Assembly: GCF_003663845.1 (NCBI RefSeq)
Contig: NZ_RCCA01000001.1
Coordinates: 2,790,001-2,854,000 of the forward strand
DNA from: Chryseobacterium sp. 7
Lineage (GTDB): Bacteria > Bacteroidota > Bacteroidia > Flavobacteriales > Weeksellaceae
Length of the DNA stretch: 64,000 bases
Direction: 5' to 3'
The stretch's first letter is position 1, and the number at the start of each line of letters is the position of its first letter. The translations under genes were made by a program, and so were the position numbers. Under the pieces are notes generated by a model. That model did no database searches. It was not told the origin of the DNA and was given only the letters and a program-made list of their open reading frames with translations. Positions 9,100 to 16,788 of this stretch are shown piece after piece.

Positions 9100-9300
9100 T
9101 TTATTGATTAAAGAAATAAACGCAAAGTTTATGAATCATTACGCTTTATTCAAAATAGGCAAAGTGATGCGACTTTGTCGCTGATGAAGCAGTACGCTTA
9201 AGACATACGCTTAGACAAAGCAACGAAGTTGATTCTGCCCTTTGCTCTCTTACAATCAAAAGTTTAAAGAATAAAAACCTTTGCGTCTAAAAAACATATC
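9100..9300. repeat. Dispersed intergenic repeat, best-preserved copy
   Basis: A noncoding segment with short internal dyads built on CGACTTTGTCG and CAACGAAGTTG and the phrase TGATGAAGC. The same pieces occur in the same order at 28025-28165 (CGACAAAGTCG, TGATGAAGCC, CAACAAAGTTG) and, more decayed, at 7295-7465. The gap 8887-9345 holds only this and the hairpin at 8909. Confidence 0.6.
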
Positions 9301-9345
9301 ATCAGCACATGAATCATCTGAATCAATAATTTATACACAATCCTC

Positions 9346-9891
9346 TTATCTTGAATGGGTATCAGCCATCTTTTTTTCTCTCTTTCTCTGAAGAATAAGA
9401 TGTGCAGCATCCAGCATTTTAACCGTATGAATGTAGGGCATCACGATATTCCTTTCCGGCAGATTTTCATAGACGCCCATTGAGAAATAGACAATTCCGG
9501 ACATAAAATAATCAAATTCTTTGAGGGTGTATTCCCGGAATGCTTTTTTGAAAACCAGCAGAGGATTCCGGTATTCTTTCTCCGAAAGCAGACCAAGAAC
9601 CCATGGGGAAATCTTTTCCGGCTGCGTTTCAACCGTCCATTTTCTTTCTTTCAGCATCATGAGATAGCCTCCCCGGATTAAAGACCTCATCGACTGATGA
9701 AACTGGAAGATCTCCGCGGGATCTTCATTGATCCAACTATTTCTCTTTACGGCATAATTCATAATGTTGCTGAGCCTTTCTTTGGAAACATCCAGCTCAT
9801 TGAACTGAAAGAAAGTTTCCATCAGCTGCAATCCGGAGCGCTTCTTACCTGCTCGAAACCGGGGGTCAAAGTTTGTTTTGCTTTTTTTCAT
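9346..9891 (-). CDS. Unknown cytoplasmic protein
   Basis: A 181-aa protein from ATG at 9891 (MKKSKTNFDPRF). The frame is open for 37 more codons upstream, but those are low in complexity and this start gives a basic N-terminus. It is mostly helical and charged, with a central 'WVLGLLSEKEYRNPLLVFKKAF' and a basic end (RKREKK). No signal peptide, membrane helix or catalytic motif was recognised. It stands alone between a repeat-rich gap and the AT-rich island. Confidence 0.55.
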   Translation of the reverse strand: MKKSKTNFDPRFRAGKKRSGLQLMETFFQFNELDVSKERLSNIMNYAVKRNSWINEDPAEIFQFHQSMRSLIRGGYLMMLKERKWTVETQPEKISPWVLGLLSEKEYRNPLLVFKKAFREYTLKEFDYFMSGIVYFSMGVYENLPERNIVMPYIHTVKMLDAAHLILQRKREKKMADTHSR

Positions 9892-10288
9892 GGGTTTGTA
9901 TTTTTTATTTTTGAAATTTTCTGAACCATTAAGATTTTTTAAGTGATTAAGAAACATTAAGAGCATAGCTGAAGCTATTTTTAAGCGAAATGCTTTATCC
10001 ATCTTTGATGAACCTTAACTTTCCTTAAAATCTTTATTTTTTTTAATGGTTTATATTTTCTTCTTGTGCACGATAAAGTTTCCAGCCTACCGATGTACGC
10101 CAAGTTTTATGGTAAATGATGAATAGATATATAATCTGTGTTCCCGTGAAAGCCCTGAAGCCGCAATGGATTGTACACTCCATTGTATCCTATCATGATA
10201 CTTTATGTAGTGAAGCAGCTTAGAAAAAAAATGATTGTAGAAAAGTAAAACAGCATGAAATAAAAACGGCATGAGACTCTACAATATC

Positions 10289-10396
10289 CGATTCGGGGCA
10301 CTGGTATACCTTGCATACAGATAAGAGAGCCCACGCCTAGGTCGTGAGCTTCCTGCTTATCGTCTCGTATGCTAAAAATTACCAGTTTTCGAATCG
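10289..10396. repeat. 108-nt nested inverted repeat, possible structured RNA or transposon end
   Basis: Three nested stems fold almost the whole segment. Outer: CGATTCG/CGAATCG (10289-10295 with 10390-10396) and ACTGGTA/TACCAGT (10300-10306 with 10380-10386). Middle: GCATAC/GTATGC (10313-10318 with 10367-10372) and GATAAG/CTTATC (10320-10325 with 10356-10361). Inner: AGCCCACG/CGTGAGCT with one mismatch (10328-10335 with 10343-10350) around loop CCTAGGT. It is more GC-rich than its surroundings. It lies in the gap 9892-10537, 142 nt upstream of the xre gene, at the edge of the AT-rich island. Confidence 0.6.
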
Positions 10397-10487
10397 AGAT
10401 TCTAAGCAATAGCTTCTATTTTTCTTTGAAGTATCGCAAAGCTACTTTATTGTAGCTTATTGTACAAATGTAAGAAAAAAACAATAA

Positions 10488-10503
10488 AACACATATATGT
10501 GTT
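10488..10503. promoter_or_regulatory. 16-bp perfect palindrome upstream of xre, candidate operator
   Basis: AACACATATATGTGTT is a perfect palindrome ending 34 nt before the regulator start at 10538, a typical place for an autoregulatory Xre operator. A 7-bp hairpin AAGCTAC/GTAGCTT (10439-10458) and a short palindrome TTGTACAA (10460-10467) lie just upstream. Confidence 0.45.
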
Positions 10504-10537
10504 GATGAAAAATTTTGGAAAGCTCAAACTTTACTAA

Positions 10538-10846
10538 ATGTATAAATGGGAAATAGAAGAATTAAAATTTCAAATTGGAAAACTTATTCAATTATATAGA
10601 TTAAAAAGGGGATTTTCACAGTTCCAGCTTGGAAATGAGCTCAATATCTCAAGTAACCATGTTGGTAGAATTGAAAGAGCTGAAACTAATCCAACCATTG
10701 AAAGTCTTGTTACATTCTGCAATTTTCTTGAAATAGATATGTTATATTTATTTACAAAACTAAACGAAAAAGAATTAAAGAAGATTGAAAGTGAAATCGA
10801 TCAACTACAAAAAGAATTTAAAAATCAAAATAAGAGAAAATCCTGA
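10538..10846 (+). CDS. Xre-family HTH transcriptional regulator
   Basis: A 102-aa protein with one lambda-repressor-like HTH domain (about residues 10-68: 'IGKLIQLYRLKRGFSQFQLG', then 'ISSNHVGRIERAETNPTIESL'), followed by a lysine-rich coiled-coil-like tail. It is typical of small regulators on Bacteroidota mobile elements. It heads an island of very AT-rich genes and has palindromes upstream that may be its own operator. Its targets are unknown; autoregulation is inferred from the palindromes. Confidence 0.85.
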   Translation: MYKWEIEELKFQIGKLIQLYRLKRGFSQFQLGNELNISSNHVGRIERAETNPTIESLVTFCNFLEIDMLYLFTKLNEKELKKIESEIDQLQKEFKNQNKRKS

Positions 10847-10981
10847 CGAAAGTTGGGATTTATTTATTTTGTAAAAGGCTATAAATTAGTTTAAGCGTTT
10901 TTACTTACTTCTCCTCTATACTATTAACGCTAAAACAAATAATAATATTTTAGATAAATTTGAAAAACAAAAACCAAGAAA

Positions 10982-12934
10982 ATGATAACAGAAAAGGTTA
11001 AAAATATATTTTATTTTATCGATTTTTTACATTCAAATATTGAAAATTTTAACAGACAAAAGTCTTTACTCAACGAAATTGCTGATTTAAGAAGAAAGTA
11101 TAATGATTTAGACCCTAAGATAGACTATAATCATAAATTTGAGAGGGAAACAATAGCAGAAAAAGGAGATAAGCTTACTGACGTTTTTCGTAAAGAATGC
11201 AAAAATATAATTAATGAAAAAATAAATGAGCTAGAAATAACCGACTTAAATAATATTGGTAATAACCACTTTTATAATATTGGTGAATTTATAATACTCG
11301 TTGAAACTCAAAAGTATAATAAAGAAGATGCCCAATTAATCCTAGAAACAAAAAAAAAGTATGTCTCAATCTTTGAAAATCTACAATTAAGTTTAGATAA
11401 TTTTTTACCCTATGATTTGGTTAAGGATTTTAACGAAACTTTGTTTGACTGTTTTAAACCATTTCTATCTTTAGATGACAAACTGAAGATAGAGAAAAGT
11501 AAAGAAATACAGGCTAATAGAAATAAAGTAACTATTGAAAGCTTAGATACAAAAAGTATTCTAAATGCTATTAATAAATTAAAATCGATTGAATTCGAAA
11601 ATTTATCAGAATCGAAGAAATATGAACATTCAAAAAGAGTTTTTAGCAAATCAACTAAAGAAGATATTGAAAGAATTCCATTTGGGAAACAAATCGGAAT
11701 GAAAGAAGATTATGAGTACTCTCAAATCCCAGAACCCAAAAACAGAGAGGAAGCAATTGAGAGGTTTAAAAAATATGATGCCCAGAAAAGATTTGAATAT
11801 CTAAAAGAAATTTTTTCACAGAAATATGGAAATAATATAAATGTAAAAATAATCGAAGATGAGCTAAAGCCCATATACAAATTTATAGAGGAAGCAAATA
11901 AATTGTCAACTCTAGATGCTTTTGAAAATAAAGATAAATCAGATTATTTAGAATACTTGCGACTAGCAAACAGCTATTATGAAAATATTAATTTAGTATA
12001 CTATAGTTATAACACATACTTTAATTATGGACAAAAAAACAATTCTTTATTGATATATGCAAAGTATTTTCTTTACAAATCATGGTTAGAAGAAAAAAGA
12101 GAAATTTATACTAAAAAAAATACACAGACCATTGGTTATTTTTCGACACCTTATGACTTTAATATTGATGATGATTGGGATACACGGAAAAAAAAATGTG
12201 AAATGCATAACCAATCGATTTACCGGAGATATGAAAAGAATTTAAAAAATGGGGACGAACAACTCTCAGATTTGGTTTCGAAAATGTTAGTGGCAACAGA
12301 AGAGCCATTACAAACCTCTGAATATGATTTATTAGAGCGCCAATTTAATCAGATAAAAAGTATTTGTTCCATTGCATTAAATTCGAAAATAGATAAAGGC
12401 TGTGTGATTGAAGGTGTAGACAATTCTCTTATTGAAAATAAATTCAACGAACTACAAGAGTTTTATAAAAAGTCAATAATTGATGCAGACATACATTTAA
12501 AAACTTTAGAAGGATTAAAGAAAAGAGATCTTGATATAAACTACGATTCAAAACAAACTGAAAAATTACAAACAAAAACGCAAATATTGAACGAAATCTT
12601 ATACAAATATGGTTTTTTTGAACTTGAAAAAATAAAACAACTTTCAGAAAAAAATCAGAATATTTTAGTTCAATTGATAAGTGACAGTAAATTACCTTAT
12701 GTAATAGCTATGCTTGATTATTTAGATTATTTCACCTACTTAGAGAGAAACCACTTTAAAACTAAATATAGATTACACATTGAAGTTTCCAAATGGTTTA
12801 ATAGTGATAAGAAAGGCAGAGCAGTTAGAGGTAATATTAATTGCCTTTTGAAAAATTCAACTGAAAACAAAAAGCGTTACACAGCCTTTAAACATAAAGA
12901 AAAAGTAATAAAGGACTATGAAGAATTAAAATAG
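10982..12934 (+). CDS. 650-aa unknown protein typical of Bacteroidota mobile elements
   Basis: A 650-aa, Lys/Asn/Glu-rich, mostly helical protein without signal peptide or membrane segments. The N-terminal ~200 residues look coiled-coil-like. The last ~97 residues (from 'LSEKNQNILVQLI') look the most conserved: 'LPYVIAMLDYLDYF', 'HFKTKYRLHIEVSKWF', 'GRAVRGNINCLL' and 'KKRYTAFKHKEKV' recall a C-terminal domain I associate with flavobacterial genomic-island proteins, possibly related to RteC-type regulators of conjugative elements. That link is from memory and not proven. The gene lies between xre and a winged-helix gene on the same strand; codon use is strongly A/T-biased compared with the flanks. 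Confidence 0.65.
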   Translation: MITEKVKNIFYFIDFLHSNIENFNRQKSLLNEIADLRRKYNDLDPKIDYNHKFERETIAEKGDKLTDVFRKECKNIINEKINELEITDLNNIGNNHFYNIGEFIILVETQKYNKEDAQLILETKKKYVSIFENLQLSLDNFLPYDLVKDFNETLFDCFKPFLSLDDKLKIEKSKEIQANRNKVTIESLDTKSILNAINKLKSIEFENLSESKKYEHSKRVFSKSTKEDIERIPFGKQIGMKEDYEYSQIPEPKNREEAIERFKKYDAQKRFEYLKEIFSQKYGNNINVKIIEDELKPIYKFIEEANKLSTLDAFENKDKSDYLEYLRLANSYYENINLVYYSYNTYFNYGQKNNSLLIYAKYFLYKSWLEEKREIYTKKNTQTIGYFSTPYDFNIDDDWDTRKKKCEMHNQSIYRRYEKNLKNGDEQLSDLVSKMLVATEEPLQTSEYDLLERQFNQIKSICSIALNSKIDKGCVIEGVDNSLIENKFNELQEFYKKSIIDADIHLKTLEGLKKRDLDINYDSKQTEKLQTKTQILNEILYKYGFFELEKIKQLSEKNQNILVQLISDSKLPYVIAMLDYLDYFTYLERNHFKTKYRLHIEVSKWFNSDKKGRAVRGNINCLLKNSTENKKRYTAFKHKEKVIKDYEELK

Positions 12935-12979
12935 GGAGTACTCCCCTATTGATGCCCCTAAATGCCCCCTATAATATTG

Positions 12980-13003
12980 CAAAGTATAACAATAAATACT
13001 TTG
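12980..13003. promoter_or_regulatory. Inverted repeat just upstream of the winged-helix gene
   Basis: CAAAGTAT (12980-12987) and ATACTTTG (12996-13003) are perfect 8-bp arms with an 8-nt spacer, ending 4 nt before the start codon at 13008. It could be an operator or a hairpin covering the ribosome-binding region. A second palindrome, GGGAGTACTCCC, lies at 12935-12946. Confidence 0.4.
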
Positions 13004-13007
13004 TATA

Positions 13008-13358
13008 ATGAAAGCATTAAAATTTAAGCATTTCCCAAAAACAGAAATGCAACTAGCTAAAGAATTTGATAATCCAAAAGTTTTTCTTTATCAAAAGAGT
13101 AATCAGCATTTATATTTTGAAAATCAATTGAAAATAATATTTCAATATTTACAAAGCAATATTGCTACAGCTTCAATGATAGCTAAAGCAACAGGCATTC
13201 CTCAAAAAAATATTTGTAGGTACAAAAGACATCTAGAAAAAGCAGGAAAGCTTTGGGAATTGGAAAAAAAGAAATGTAAGGAAACAGGCTTTAAAGCGTG
13301 GTACCTCACAACAAATCCTAAATATTTGTCAAAATTTGAACAATTAAGTTTATTTTAA
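13008..13358 (+). CDS. Small winged-helix/HTH protein
   Basis: A 116-aa protein with a helix-turn-helix at about residues 48-85 ('ATASMIAKATGIPQKNICRY', then 'KRHLEKAGKLWEL') and a C-terminal 'KETGFKAWYLTTNPKY' block. This architecture recurs in Bacteroidota mobile islands, often beside integrases and primase-like genes. It sits 73 nt downstream of the 650-aa gene, in the same strand and composition, and ends the island 11 nt before a convergent host-like gene. Likely a DNA-binding regulator; function otherwise unknown. Confidence 0.7.
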   Translation: MKALKFKHFPKTEMQLAKEFDNPKVFLYQKSNQHLYFENQLKIIFQYLQSNIATASMIAKATGIPQKNICRYKRHLEKAGKLWELEKKKCKETGFKAWYLTTNPKYLSKFEQLSLF

Positions 13359-13369
13359 AACAATTAATG

Positions 13370-14041
13370 TTATCTTTTCCCAACTACATTCCGCGTAAGA
13401 AAAATATAATTAAACATACAAAACGTTGCTATCGCCCCGAAAGTATGCCATAAAAAGTGGGTTCCGAAGCTGAACCATTCCCATTTGTCAGCAATACGGA
13501 AGGTCAGCGCCAACACAAAAGACAATAGGGCGAAGCCTACCCATTTGCCGGCTTTCCAATGGGTATAGATTAAATATCTTATTACCGAGAAAAGTACAAA
13601 TGAGGCCATGATTGCATAATTCAGGTTGATGAAAAGAGAAGTTTTATCTGCCAGAATCCAGTTTCTCAAAGCAAACATAAGAACCAGATATCCCAGAACC
13701 ATGGCTCCAGCATAATACCATCTGGTGCTCTGTGCTACAAAATAAAATCCGGCAGAAAGGCATAACAGCATAATGGGCAGCCAATCCATCATAATAAATG
13801 CCGGCCATTGCCTGAAAGAATGGTAAACTGTTCCTCCTATGGCACCAATGTATAATAAAACCAGGCAGTAGGTTAAAAAAGGATATTCTTTGAAATTACC
13901 TTTTATTTTAAGGGTCCAGAAAATGGCTATGGCTAAAAAAAGCACTGCAGTTACTGCATTTAATGGCTCAGGGAAAAACTGAGTCAGATCTGTTTCTTTG
14001 TATAACATGCCTCCGTCCGGAGGGATTTGGTTTATCGGCAT
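13370..14041 (-). CDS. Seven-helix membrane protein, CREST/alkaline ceramidase-like
   Basis: A 223-aa integral membrane protein with about seven hydrophobic helices. The polar residues that define the CREST superfamily (alkaline ceramidase, PAQR, Per1) are present in order: 'GTVYHSF' (H74, S75), 'MMDWLPI' (D86) and 'GTHFLWHTFG' (H195, H199), which in that family bind zinc and attack an amide bond. Members of this clade make sphingolipids, so a ceramide-type substrate is plausible but inferred. It is transcribed toward the island and probably alone. It could also be a non-ceramidase CREST hydrolase. Confidence 0.65.
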   Translation of the reverse strand: MPINQIPPDGGMLYKETDLTQFFPEPLNAVTAVLFLAIAIFWTLKIKGNFKEYPFLTYCLVLLYIGAIGGTVYHSFRQWPAFIMMDWLPIMLLCLSAGFYFVAQSTRWYYAGAMVLGYLVLMFALRNWILADKTSLFINLNYAIMASFVLFSVIRYLIYTHWKAGKWVGFALLSFVLALTFRIADKWEWFSFGTHFLWHTFGAIATFCMFNYIFLTRNVVGKR

Positions 14042-14343
14042 TGTCTTTTTTTATTTTATATTGACAGGCATGTTTTGGAGTGTAAGATACAAAGACAGGC
14101 CATTTTACTAAACATCAGTAAAACACTAAAATACATCTTTTAAAATATAGAAAAAAATTATCTTTTATTAACATCAGACAAAAGGATCCGCACATTTGGG
14201 ATAAGTTAGAGTGCAGTTCATTCTTTTAATCCTGAACTCTATCCATAAAACAGTTTAATTATAGTATAAAATCTTTTTGATACAACAAAAATTGATTGCA
14301 GAAGCATCAGGAGTAAGCAAAAAAGAAATAAAAGGAACAGAGA

Positions 14344-14390
14344 TTAAAAAAAACACAATCAGAGTAGAAAGCATCTACCCTGATTGTTTC
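14344..14390 (-). terminator. Intrinsic terminator of the amidohydrolase gene
   Basis: A 14-bp stem with one mismatch (14355-14368 with 14374-14387) and a 5-nt loop. On the minus strand it is followed by a T-rich run from 14353 down, and it lies about 37 nt after the stop at 14425. Nothing else was recognised in the gap 14042-14424. Confidence 0.75.
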
Positions 14391-14424
14391 AACTAAAAAA
14401 AATCGTCCACATTTTCAGAAACAG

Positions 14425-16350
14425 CTATAAGCTATCTGACACAACCCTGTTTTTTTCGGACACCGCCTTTCCATTTTGACTTGTCTTTTGATCCGGCGTA
14501 TATACACAGATCCCTCCTACCCAGGTTTCCAACACCGGAATATTTCTCATTTTCATATATTGCTGAGATTGAGACGTTAAAGAAAGAGGATCCTGTCCTA
14601 ATATTACGAAATCGGCAAAGTAGCCTTCATTTAATGAACCTACCCATTTATCTGCATAACACTGCCATGCAGCATCGTAGGTAACCGCTATCAGGGCCTG
14701 TTCCGGAGTAAGACATTCGGCACTGTTCAAAACGTCAATGCTTGTTGTTTTTTTCTCCATAATTCTGGTAATGGATTGTTCCATCATTCTTAAAGGACCT
14801 AACGGACTTACTTCATTATCACTATGAAGGGTAATTCTCATCCCGACAGCCAGCGTAGATCCGCAAAGATCCAGCATCTGCGCCTTTTCACCGAATATCA
14901 CTTTTTTAAAGGCATATCCCCAATACCCAACATGCCCGATAAGAAAACTTGGCGAAACGCCCATTTGAAGCATATTGGTAATTTGATCCGGAGTCAGCAG
15001 TGAGCAATGCTCGATACGGTTACGAAGTTCGGGACCTTTATACTGAGCAAGAGCGCTTTGATAAGCATTGATTGCAAATGCTACCGCCTGATCTCCATTG
15101 GCATGAACCATCAGAGGCCAGCCTTTAGCAGCCACCACCGTATTAATCAATGTATTATAACTCGGTGGAATGGTATGCGCGGGAATGCCGGTCTGCGGAA
15201 AATTGAATATCCCTGTATTATTAGCAGGATCACACAAATACGGAGCACTTTGATACCCGGTCAATCCCTGATTAGAACCATCAGAAACCACTTTTACGTG
15301 TCCGTAATAAACAGGTTTATAATCATCAGGCTGCCTATAAGCACCCAAATTATTGGCATCTTCCTGACTTGAACAAATATATGCTCCACCCGTTCTTACC
15401 AATTCAGGATGAATCTCAGAATATAGCCTTAAAAGTGTTTCAAAACCTTTATTCAGTCCGGCATCATACATGAAAGTGACTCCCCTGGAATTCGCCAATT
15501 GGAAAAGTTCAGTAAGATATTTATTAATATGAACGCTCATCGCAATAATCTGCAGCATAACCACTTTCAAAGCAGGTGTCATCTCCGGACTTTCCTGAAG
15601 CTGGCCTTTCGTTTCCAAAATATACTGATCAACTGTCTTGTACTGTTTCTGAATCTCACTGCTTTTTTGGAATACATGCTGCAAAGCCTTAGTATTTAAA
15701 TAAAGAGTGTGCATAGAAGCACTTAATAGCATGACAGGCACTTCAGAATTAATACTGTCAAGCACCGTATTATCAATAGTCTGAAGTTCTTTTGTTCCGT
15801 CAGCTTTTACCACAAAAGGCATTAGTGACGGATCCAGCCCTCTTCCCAAAATAACATAACCAGGAATTTTAGGAATATTTTTGTTGATAATTGCTCCCAC
15901 AGAAGTTAAATCGTAGACAGGCAGCAAATCCTGACCATTGAATGGGCTTACATCCAGCCAATCAGACATCATTGCAGTAGGAACCATATGAACATGGGGT
16001 TCTATTAAACCGGGAAGCAGAGTCTGAGTTCCGGTTAATACCTTTTTTTGATATTTTGGATGATTTTTAAGCATAAATTTTTCTACAGATTTTTGATCAC
16101 CGGTGATCACCACTTTCCCATTGGCAAATCCAACAGCTTCAACAGTATCAGTGGATCCGCCAATCATAGGACGGATGGTTCCTCCGCTCACCATAAGAGC
16201 TTGCGGTTTTTGGCTGGTTTTTTTTCCGGAAACGGATTTCATTTTTGCCACATTTTCCGGACTGAAAAGTTCTTCTTTAAGAATTTCCAAAACAGGATTA
16301 TTGCAGGCACAATGCGTGCAGCCATGTGTGTGTTTGTGTAATTTTTCCAT
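14425..16350 (-). CDS. Amidohydrolase family 3 (YtcJ-like) metal-dependent hydrolase
   Basis: A 641-aa cytoplasmic enzyme of the amidohydrolase superfamily. Metal ligands are visible as 'EPHVHM' (H119, H121), 'MVHANGDQAV', 'IEHCSLLTPDQI' and 'TLHSDNEVSPLGPL'. YtcJ-like enzymes hydrolyse amide or N-formyl bonds; the substrate is unknown. An unusual 18-residue N-terminus is crowded with His and Cys ('HKHTHGCTHCAC') ahead of the usual 'NNPVLEILKEELFS' segment and might bind another metal. It is a single-gene unit with a strong terminator downstream and a long AT-rich leader (16351-16682) in which no other gene was seen. Confidence 0.8.
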   Translation of the reverse strand: MEKLHKHTHGCTHCACNNPVLEILKEELFSPENVAKMKSVSGKKTSQKPQALMVSGGTIRPMIGGSTDTVEAVGFANGKVVITGDQKSVEKFMLKNHPKYQKKVLTGTQTLLPGLIEPHVHMVPTAMMSDWLDVSPFNGQDLLPVYDLTSVGAIINKNIPKIPGYVILGRGLDPSLMPFVVKADGTKELQTIDNTVLDSINSEVPVMLLSASMHTLYLNTKALQHVFQKSSEIQKQYKTVDQYILETKGQLQESPEMTPALKVVMLQIIAMSVHINKYLTELFQLANSRGVTFMYDAGLNKGFETLLRLYSEIHPELVRTGGAYICSSQEDANNLGAYRQPDDYKPVYYGHVKVVSDGSNQGLTGYQSAPYLCDPANNTGIFNFPQTGIPAHTIPPSYNTLINTVVAAKGWPLMVHANGDQAVAFAINAYQSALAQYKGPELRNRIEHCSLLTPDQITNMLQMGVSPSFLIGHVGYWGYAFKKVIFGEKAQMLDLCGSTLAVGMRITLHSDNEVSPLGPLRMMEQSITRIMEKKTTSIDVLNSAECLTPEQALIAVTYDAAWQCYADKWVGSLNEGYFADFVILGQDPLSLTSQSQQYMKMRNIPVLETWVGGICVYTPDQKTSQNGKAVSEKNRVVSDSL

Positions 16351-16682
16351 AAGAGTAATTTGGGTTTAGGTGTATATTCAGGTTTAATTATATCCGTATA
16401 AATGTTCTAATTTCACCTTGCTTTTATGCCATAGAAAAACAAGTCTACAGCAAAACAAGACTTTGTAACATTAAAGTAAAAATGGATTATTTTTAGTAAA
16501 TTATATTTACATAAATATTTATATGCGAATATTTTTCATTTATTTCCATGTATTAGTTTGTTTTATAAAAATAATAAAATTATTCTTTCCGTGCATTTTT
16601 TTCTCACCGATTATTGATTAATTTTTTGTAACTAAAGTTTTATATCAGTTAGATACCATTAATACAGTCAACAATTCCCATC

Positions 16683-16722
16683 AACAATAAGCGCCAATTT
16701 GTAAAAATTGGCGCTTATTGTT
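16683..16722. terminator. Strong intrinsic terminator closing the egt operon
   Basis: A perfect 18-bp stem (16683-16700 with 16705-16722) with loop GTAA. It lies 66 nt after the permease stop at 16789 and has a T-rich flank on the minus strand less regular than usual. It may also insulate the amidohydrolase leader. Confidence 0.8.
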
Positions 16723-16788
16723 CATTTTATTATGGATTCTTTTTTCTTCGGTTTCGTTGAAATCAGATTGTAGTGTACTCTAGATTTA

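Noticed and set aside
10289..10396. Retron msr-msd or tRNA-like reading of the nested hairpin
   Set aside because: No reverse transcriptase lies nearby and no tRNA cloverleaf or T-arm consensus can be folded; kept only as a structured repeat.
10087..10409. Two overlapping minus-strand ORFs of 61 and 68 codons
   Set aside because: They cross the long inverted repeat, have no family likeness or plausible start context, and their composition reflects the hairpin arms.
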